Below are positions 5,871 to 9,552 of a stretch of 9,552 nucleotides of DNA, piece by piece. Location: NCBI GenBank assembly GCA_041499965.1, contig JBGQLG010000205.1, forward strand, positions 1-9,552, given 5' to 3'. The stretch is from AR5 sp041499965 (lineage in GTDB: Bacteria > Methylomirabilota > Methylomirabilia > Rokubacteriales > CSP1-6). Both the position numbers and the translations under genes were made by a program. How positions within the stretch are numbered: the stretch's first letter is position 1; every line of letters begins with the position of its first letter. Under the pieces are notes generated by a model, which was given only the letters and a program-made list of their open reading frames with translations, ran no database searches and was not told where the DNA came from.

Positions 5871-6437
5871 TCAGGCGAAGAAGTCCGCGACGGTGAAGTC
5901 GACGTCGGGGAACGCAAGCGGCGACACCGTCTGGCCGGGGCCGTGTCGCGTCACGCTCGTGTAGCCGTCAGATCCCGGCGCGCGGTAAACCTCGACGGTG
6001 CCGTCCATCGTCAGCAAGAGCCAGAACTCCGCGATGCCCGCCCGCGCGTACAGGCGTGCCTTGACGAGCCGGTCGAAGCGGGCCGTGGTGTCGGCCACCT
6101 CGACCGCGAGCAAGACATCCTCCGGGGTCGGATGCTCATGGCTGTAGGACACCGCGCGTGGCCGGAGCAGGAGCAGGTCCGGCTGAGGCTCGGACCGCGG
6201 CTGGATGACCACCGGGTTCTGGGGCGAGACGACGGCGCGATCGCCGAGCCGCGTGATGAACAGGCGGTTGGCGTTGATCACGCAACCGGCGTGCCGCGGG
6301 CCGATGGGCGACATCTGGACGACCTCGCCCTCGATCAGCTCGACGCGTTCGCCGGCATGGAAGATGCCGACCTCCGCCATGCGATGGTACTCCTCGATCG
6401 TGAACAGTCGGCGCGGGGGCTCGACCTCGATGGCCAT
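5871..6437 (-). CDS. Uma2-family (DUF820) endonuclease-like protein (188 aa)
   Basis: Member of the Uma2/DUF820 family, a PD-(D/E)xK restriction-endonuclease-like fold common in cyanobacteria and in soil and subsurface bacteria. The cellular role is mostly unknown. Motifs in order: FTIEEYHRM at residues 12-20, RVELIEGEVVQMSPIGPRHA at 31-50, the metal-site Asp in QPDLLLL (D87), Glu in AVEVADTT (E113) and Lys in LVKARLYARAGIAEFWLL (K126). Together these form the expected D-E-K catalytic set, so it looks intact. The length is normal. Start ATG 6437 has GGAGG 6 nt upstream; a TTG two codons earlier directly abuts that site and is unlikely. It lies just downstream of the hicA remnant on the same strand and converges with the TPR gene. 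Such proteins often occur as isolated mobile-looking genes. Confidence 0.93.
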   Translation of the reverse strand: MAIEVEPPRRLFTIEEYHRMAEVGIFHAGERVELIEGEVVQMSPIGPRHAGCVINANRLFITRLGDRAVVSPQNPVVIQPRSEPQPDLLLLRPRAVSYSHEHPTPEDVLLAVEVADTTARFDRLVKARLYARAGIAEFWLLLTMDGTVEVYRAPGSDGYTSVTRHGPGQTVSPLAFPDVDFTVADFFA

Positions 6438-6454
6438 CGCCAACCTCCGGAGCG

Positions 6455-6460
6455 AGTATA
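6455..6460 (-). promoter_or_regulatory. Possible -10 box of the Uma2-like gene
   Basis: TATACT (5 of 6 to consensus) on the minus strand, 17 nt before the ATG at 6437. A -35 hexamer at the right distance is poor. Transcription would begin close to the ribosome site, giving a very short leader. Confidence 0.33.
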
Positions 6461-6487
6461 GGGCGACACCCCACGACGATGCGACGG

Positions 6488-6648
6488 CCCGGCGTCGCGG
6501 GCGATGCCGCCCATGGTGAACGCGTTCACGGGGTTGTGTCTGGGAATGGTGACGATCCGGACACTGTCGGTCATCACGATGTGCTTGCCCTGTCGCACAA
6601 CGCGAAAGCCGCCTTCTGGAGGGCTCGGACGGCGTCTTGATGGTTGAC
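6488..6648 (-). pseudogene. Frameshifted and end-eroded HicA-family toxin gene
   Basis: HicA toxins are small double-stranded-RNA-binding-fold mRNA interferases. Two adjacent minus-strand frames together give a HicA-like sequence. The upstream frame reads VNHQDAVRALQKA (6648-6610 region). The next frame reads GFRVVRQGKHIVMTD from 6610 leftward, then SVRIVTIPRHNPVNAFTMGG and IARDAG. The GKH triplet carries the usual catalytic His and TIPRHNP is typical. The junction reads AAGGCGGCTTT where an intact gene would need one more G, so a single-base deletion (or an assembly error) explains the break. There is no start codon ahead of VNHQ in a good context, and the usual C-terminal tail (L-T-x-E-x-F-x-x-L-L) is missing after DAG. 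No HicB antitoxin frame is evident on either side. The family match is by eye. Confidence 0.62.
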
Positions 6649-6667
6649 GCGGTCGTGGCCCCTTGCG

Positions 6668-6696
6668 TTGACGGGCCGTAGCGCGAGCGCTATTGT
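6668..6696 (+). promoter_or_regulatory. Sigma70-like promoter for the binding protein-hydantoinase unit
   Basis: TTGACG (6668-6673, 5 of 6 to the -35 consensus), an exact 17-bp spacer, then TATTGT (6691-6696, 4 of 6 to the -10 consensus). The predicted start near 6703 leaves a ~22-nt leader holding the ribosome site. It overlaps the eroded 5' side of the hicA remnant. Confidence 0.55.
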
Positions 6697-6712
6697 CGGA
6701 GCGCGCTCGACA

Positions 6713-6718
6713 AGGAGG
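6713..6718 (+). promoter_or_regulatory. Ribosome binding site of the binding-protein gene
   Basis: AGGAGG, a near-perfect Shine-Dalgarno sequence, with 6 nt to ATG 6725. It favours this start over the second ATG two codons later and shows the gene's initiation region is intact. Confidence 0.75.
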
Positions 6719-6724
6719 GCAATC

Positions 6725-7660
6725 ATGGCCATGACGTTGACGATCGAACGGGTGACGGCGTTCATGGGTCTCGACGTGCTGGTCGCACGGGACGAGGGGC
6801 TCTTCGCCGCGGAAGGCCTCGACCTCCGGATCGCGGCGCTCCCGCCGGACGAGATCCGCTCCGCCGCCGAGGGCTCCCCGGCGAAGCCCACCACGAATCA
6901 GGGCAAGCTGCAGGCGCGGGGCGAATCGCAGATGTTCCAGGCCTGAGAGTGCGGGAATAACCGCCGGGTGGCGGAAAGTCCCGTCGGGGCGCGGCAGGTC
7001 GGACGCCGCGCCACGATCGTCTGCGGCGCTCTCGTCGTCTCTCCGACCTCCACGGTGTTCACTCCGCAAGAGCTCGCCCACAAGCCGGTGGCCCTCGACT
7101 ACGGCAACGGCACCGCCTACGCCGGCCTGCAGATGCTGGAGGGCGCGATGCCGCGCGAGGCCGTCAGCACGCGCGCGGCCCCGACCAGTCCCGCCGAGCG
7201 ATTCGCCGGCTTGATGCGCGGCGATTTCGCGGCGACCGTGCTGCAGGAGCCCTGGATCACCGTGGCGGAGAAGGCCGGATGCCGCCTGGTCTCGACCACG
7301 TTCTTTCACGGGACCTGGGTCGCCACCCGCGACGTCAACCCCGACGCCTACGCCGCTCTCTTGCGGGCCATCACCAAAGCGGTCCACCGCATCAACGCCG
7401 ACAAGCGGCGGTACGTCTCCTACTTCAAGCGCGACTGGGCCGGCCACCCCGAGGTGGACGCGCTCAGTCCCGACGATTTCAACCTGGGTCGCATCCAGGT
7501 GAAGGAGCCAACCGCGATTCCCGAGAGTGAAGCTCGCTGGGCGTGGGAATGGATGGCGAGCTGGGGCCTGATCGATGGCACCTTCGACCTCAACGGGCAG
7601 ATCGATCGGAGGCTCGAAGGAGAAGCTCACCAGCTCGCTGCCGCCGTCCGCGTCGGGTAG
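6725..7660 (+). pseudogene. NMT1/SsuA-like ABC substrate-binding protein gene interrupted by one in-frame TGA (311 codons)
   Basis: Codons 1-73 read like the start of an NMT1/THI5- or SsuA-type receptor (VLVARDEGLFAAEGLDLRI, residues 18-36, then KPTTNQGKLQARGESQMFQA). TGA sits at codon 74 (6944-6946). The same frame then continues without interruption to TAG 7658-7660 with clear family sequence: RRATIVCGALVVSP, ELAHKPVALDYGNGTAYAGL, ATVLQEPWITVAEKAGCRL, INADKRRYVSYFKRDW, EWMASWGLIDG. The total length is normal for this group and no other stop or indel is seen. No signal peptide is visible at the N-terminus. Three readings are possible: nonsense-mutated pseudogene (default), sequencing error, or UGA recoding to selenocysteine, since relatives as I recall them have Cys here (A-C-E-W-G). 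Restart at GTG 6968 lacks a good ribosome site. The hydantoinase follows 9 nt later, so the ligand may be a cyclic amide; that is inference. Confidence 0.78.
6952..6983 (+). other. Two-part hairpin just downstream of the in-frame TGA (SECIS-like geometry)
   Basis: An outer stem CGGGA/TCCCG (6952-6956 with 6979-6983) and an inner stem CCGCC/GGCGG (6961-6965 with 6970-6974) are separated by a symmetric internal loop of 4 nt on each side. The tip is GGGT (6966-6969). The fold starts 5 nt after the TGA and the tip begins 20 nt after it, within the spacing usual for bacterial SECIS elements, with G and U in the tip. The pairing is seen; function is speculative, since GC-rich coding sequence often folds. 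Confidence 0.35.
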
Positions 7661-7669
7661 AAGGATTCG

Positions 7670-9552
7670 GTGCGCGCGATCGGCGTCGACGTTGGCGGGA
7701 CGTTCACCGATCTCGCGCTGTGGGACGACGAGCGAGGCGCGCTGGCGGTGTTCAAGCTCCCGTCGGTGTCGCACGATCCCGCCGTGGGGATTCTCGACGG
7801 GCTGAAGACGCTCGTCGCGCGCGAGGGTGTGCGTCCCGAGGAGCTTACCTTCGTCGCCCACGGCACCACCGTCGCCACCAACGCGCTGCTGGAAGGCAAG
7901 GGGGCGCGGACCGGGCTGGTGACCACTCGCGGCTTTCGCGATCTCCTCGAGATCGCCCGCCAGAAGCGTCCGCATCTGTACGACCTGCAGGCCGACAAGC
8001 CGCCCCCGCTCGTGCCACGCTTCCTGCGGCGGGAGGTCCGCGAGCGCCTCGCCTGGGATGGGACCACGGTCGAGAAGCTGTCGCTGGAGGACGTGAAGGA
8101 CGCCCTCGAGGCCCTGCGGGCGGAGGACGTCGAGGCGCTCGCCGTGTGCTTCCTCTACAGCTTCGTGGACGCCACGCACGAGCGCCTGGTCGCGGCCGAG
8201 ATCCGCGCGCGGTTCCCCGACGCGTTCGTCTCGCTGTCGTCCGACGTGTCCCCGGAGTTCCGCGAGTACGAGCGGCTCTCCACCACGGTGATCAACGCCT
8301 ACCTGGGCCCCCTCGTGGGCCGCTATCTCCAGCGCTTCGGCGACGACGTGCGACGACTCGGGATCCGACACCCGCCCTACGTCACCCAGTCGAACGGCGG
8401 CATCATCTCCGTGACCGCGGCCGCCGAGCAGCCGGTCCGGACGCTCCTCTCCGGGCCCAGCGCCGGCGTGATGGGGGCCGCGTGGGTCAGCGCGGCGGCG
8501 GGCATCGCCTCCATCATCACGTTCGACATGGGCGGGACGTCGACGGATGTCGCCCGCGTCGAGGACGGGCGCCCGGTGATCGGCGCCCAGCGCACGATCG
8601 CGGGCTACCCCGTGCGCATCCCGAGCCTCGAGATCGAGACGGTCGGGGCCGGCGGCGGCAGCATCGCCTGGGTCGATTCGGGCGGCGCATTACGGGTGGG
8701 ACCCCACAGTGCGGGTGCGCATCCGGGACCCGCCTGTTACGGGCGGGGCGGCACGGCCCCGACCGTGACCGACGCCAACGTGGTGCTGGGGCGGCTGAGC
8801 TCGACCCAGCTCCTGGACGGGCGAATGGCCGTCCGGCGAGAGCTGGCGGAGGAGGCGATCGCCGAGCTCGCCGTCCAGCTCGGCGCGTCTCCAATCGAGA
8901 CCGCGCGCGGCGTCCTCTCCGTCGTGCAGACCAACATGCTCGGCGCCATCCGGGTCGTGTCGGTGCGCAAGGGCTACGATCCGCGGGCCTACACGCTCGT
9001 CGCCTTCGGAGGCGCGGGCCCGCTGCACGCCGCCGCCCTGGCGCGCGATCTCGCAATCCGGCGTGTGCTCGTCCCGCCGGCGCCCGGGATCCTCTGTGCG
9101 CTCGGGCTCCTGGTCGCGCCGTTGCGGCTCGATCTGGTCCGGACTCGCGTCGCGCTCCTCGAGGCCATGGCGGGTGGAGCGCTGGCCCAGGCGTTCGAAG
9201 AGCTCGAGCAGCAAGCCTCCGCGTGGCTCGACCACGAAGCCGTCCCGCCCACCCGGCGGCGGTACGCTCGGGCCTTCGACATGCGCTACGTCGGACAGAA
9301 CTTCGAGCTGACCGTGGCCGAGCCCGCCGGGACCTCGCCCGTGGATGCCCCGACGCTGCGGCGGGCGTTCCTCCGCGAGCACGAGCGCGTGTATGGATAC
9401 GCCGCGCCCGACGAGCCGGTGCAGATCGTGGCGCTTCGCCTCACCGCGTTCGCGGACCGCGAGCTGCCCCCGATGCCGGTGCTCCCGGCCGCGGCGACCA
9501 CCGATCCACGGGACGCCCGCACCAGCGAGCGCGCCGTGTACTTCGAGGAGGC
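7670..9552 (+). CDS. Hydantoinase A / 5-oxoprolinase-family ATP-dependent ring-opening subunit, 3' end outside the window (627 residues seen)
   Basis: HyuA-type subunit, which uses ATP to open hydantoins, N-methylhydantoin, 5-oxoproline or related cyclic amides; relatives also include acetone carboxylase subunits. The N-terminal domain starts with the phosphate-binding loop GVDVGGTFTD (residues 5-14) and AHGTTVATNALL (63-74). The main domain has SGPSAGVMGA (261-270), a second ASKHA loop FDMGGTSTDVA (285-295), VGAGGGSIAWVD (325-336), AGAHPGPACYGRGG (348-361), QTNMLGAIRVVSVRKGYDP (420-438) and AFGGAGPLHAAALA (445-458). The C-terminal region follows to the window end. All core motifs are intact. 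Start GTG 7670 has AAGGA 4 nt upstream and lies 9 nt after the binding-protein stop, so the two are co-transcribed. A HyuB partner is expected beyond the window. The substrate cannot be read from the sequence. Confidence 0.93.
   Translation, partial: MRAIGVDVGGTFTDLALWDDERGALAVFKLPSVSHDPAVGILDGLKTLVAREGVRPEELTFVAHGTTVATNALLEGKGARTGLVTTRGFRDLLEIARQKRPHLYDLQADKPPPLVPRFLRREVRERLAWDGTTVEKLSLEDVKDALEALRAEDVEALAVCFLYSFVDATHERLVAAEIRARFPDAFVSLSSDVSPEFREYERLSTTVINAYLGPLVGRYLQRFGDDVRRLGIRHPPYVTQSNGGIISVTAAAEQPVRTLLSGPSAGVMGAAWVSAAAGIASIITFDMGGTSTDVARVEDGRPVIGAQRTIAGYPVRIPSLEIETVGAGGGSIAWVDSGGALRVGPHSAGAHPGPACYGRGGTAPTVTDANVVLGRLSSTQLLDGRMAVRRELAEEAIAELAVQLGASPIETARGVLSVVQTNMLGAIRVVSVRKGYDPRAYTLVAFGGAGPLHAAALARDLAIRRVLVPPAPGILCALGLLVAPLRLDLVRTRVALLEAMAGGALAQAFEELEQQASAWLDHEAVPPTRRRYARAFDMRYVGQNFELTVAEPAGTSPVDAPTLRRAFLREHERVYGYAAPDEPVQIVALRLTAFADRELPPMPVLPAAATTDPRDARTSERAVYFEE

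Noticed and set aside
6516..6529. Perfect 14-bp palindrome GTGAACGCGTTCAC as a possible operator
   Set aside because: It encodes the HNPVNAFT part of the hicA remnant on the minus strand and is about 140 bp from the nearest promoter on the plus strand, so coincidence with coding sequence is the simpler reading.
6335..8371. Long open frame on the minus strand opposite hydantoinase and binding-protein genes (678 codons)
   Set aside because: Most of it is antisense to strongly conserved HyuA motifs. Only its short HicA-like segment near 6488-6610 has real family sequence, and that is listed separately.

Overview
The window looks like chromosomal DNA of a high-GC, free-living bacterium. The genes have strongly G/C-biased third codon positions, use the standard bacterial code (TGA and TAG both end intact genes) and have ordinary GGAGG-type ribosome binding sites. 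Amino-acid ABC transporter genes, a hydantoinase next to an NMT1/SsuA-like binding protein, and Uma2 and toxin-antitoxin scraps recall uncultured soil or subsurface lineages such as Rokubacteria/Methylomirabilota. That lineage is an inference from gene content only.

Left third (1-2755, all minus strand): a branched-chain amino-acid-type ABC transporter operon in the order livK (1445-2755), livH (559-1431), livM (1-288, cut by the window edge). The ATPase genes livG and livF are not visible. livH and livM are split by a ~270-bp near-palindromic element (290-562). Its 60-bp terminal arms pair with 2 mismatches, and it is bracketed by CTAG on both sides. Collapsing it to one CTAG puts the livH stop one base before the livM start, so it looks like a MITE-type insertion into a tightly coupled operon.

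Middle (2756-6724): a patch of small, mostly unlinked genes and relics. It holds a 5' remnant of a mazF/pemK toxin gene (2856 to ~2997, plus), a 95-aa protein of unknown function (3033-3320, plus), and a secreted 157-aa protein with weak IcmL/DotI resemblance (3346-3819, minus). Then come a 641-aa TPR/ST7-like protein (3930-5855, plus), a Uma2-family endonuclease-like protein (5871-6437, minus) and a frameshifted, end-eroded hicA toxin gene (6488-6648, minus).

Right third (6725-9552, plus): a good sigma70-like promoter (6668-6696) precedes an ABC-type substrate-binding protein gene (6725-7660) interrupted by one in-frame TGA at codon 74. The frame is otherwise open and well conserved on both sides. 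The TGA falls where I recall relatives having Cys, and a two-part hairpin starts 5 nt after it, so selenocysteine recoding should be tested against simple nonsense decay. Nine bases downstream starts a hydantoinase A/5-oxoprolinase-family gene (7670 to past the window end). The pair looks like an uptake-plus-ring-opening unit for a cyclic amide or similar substrate.
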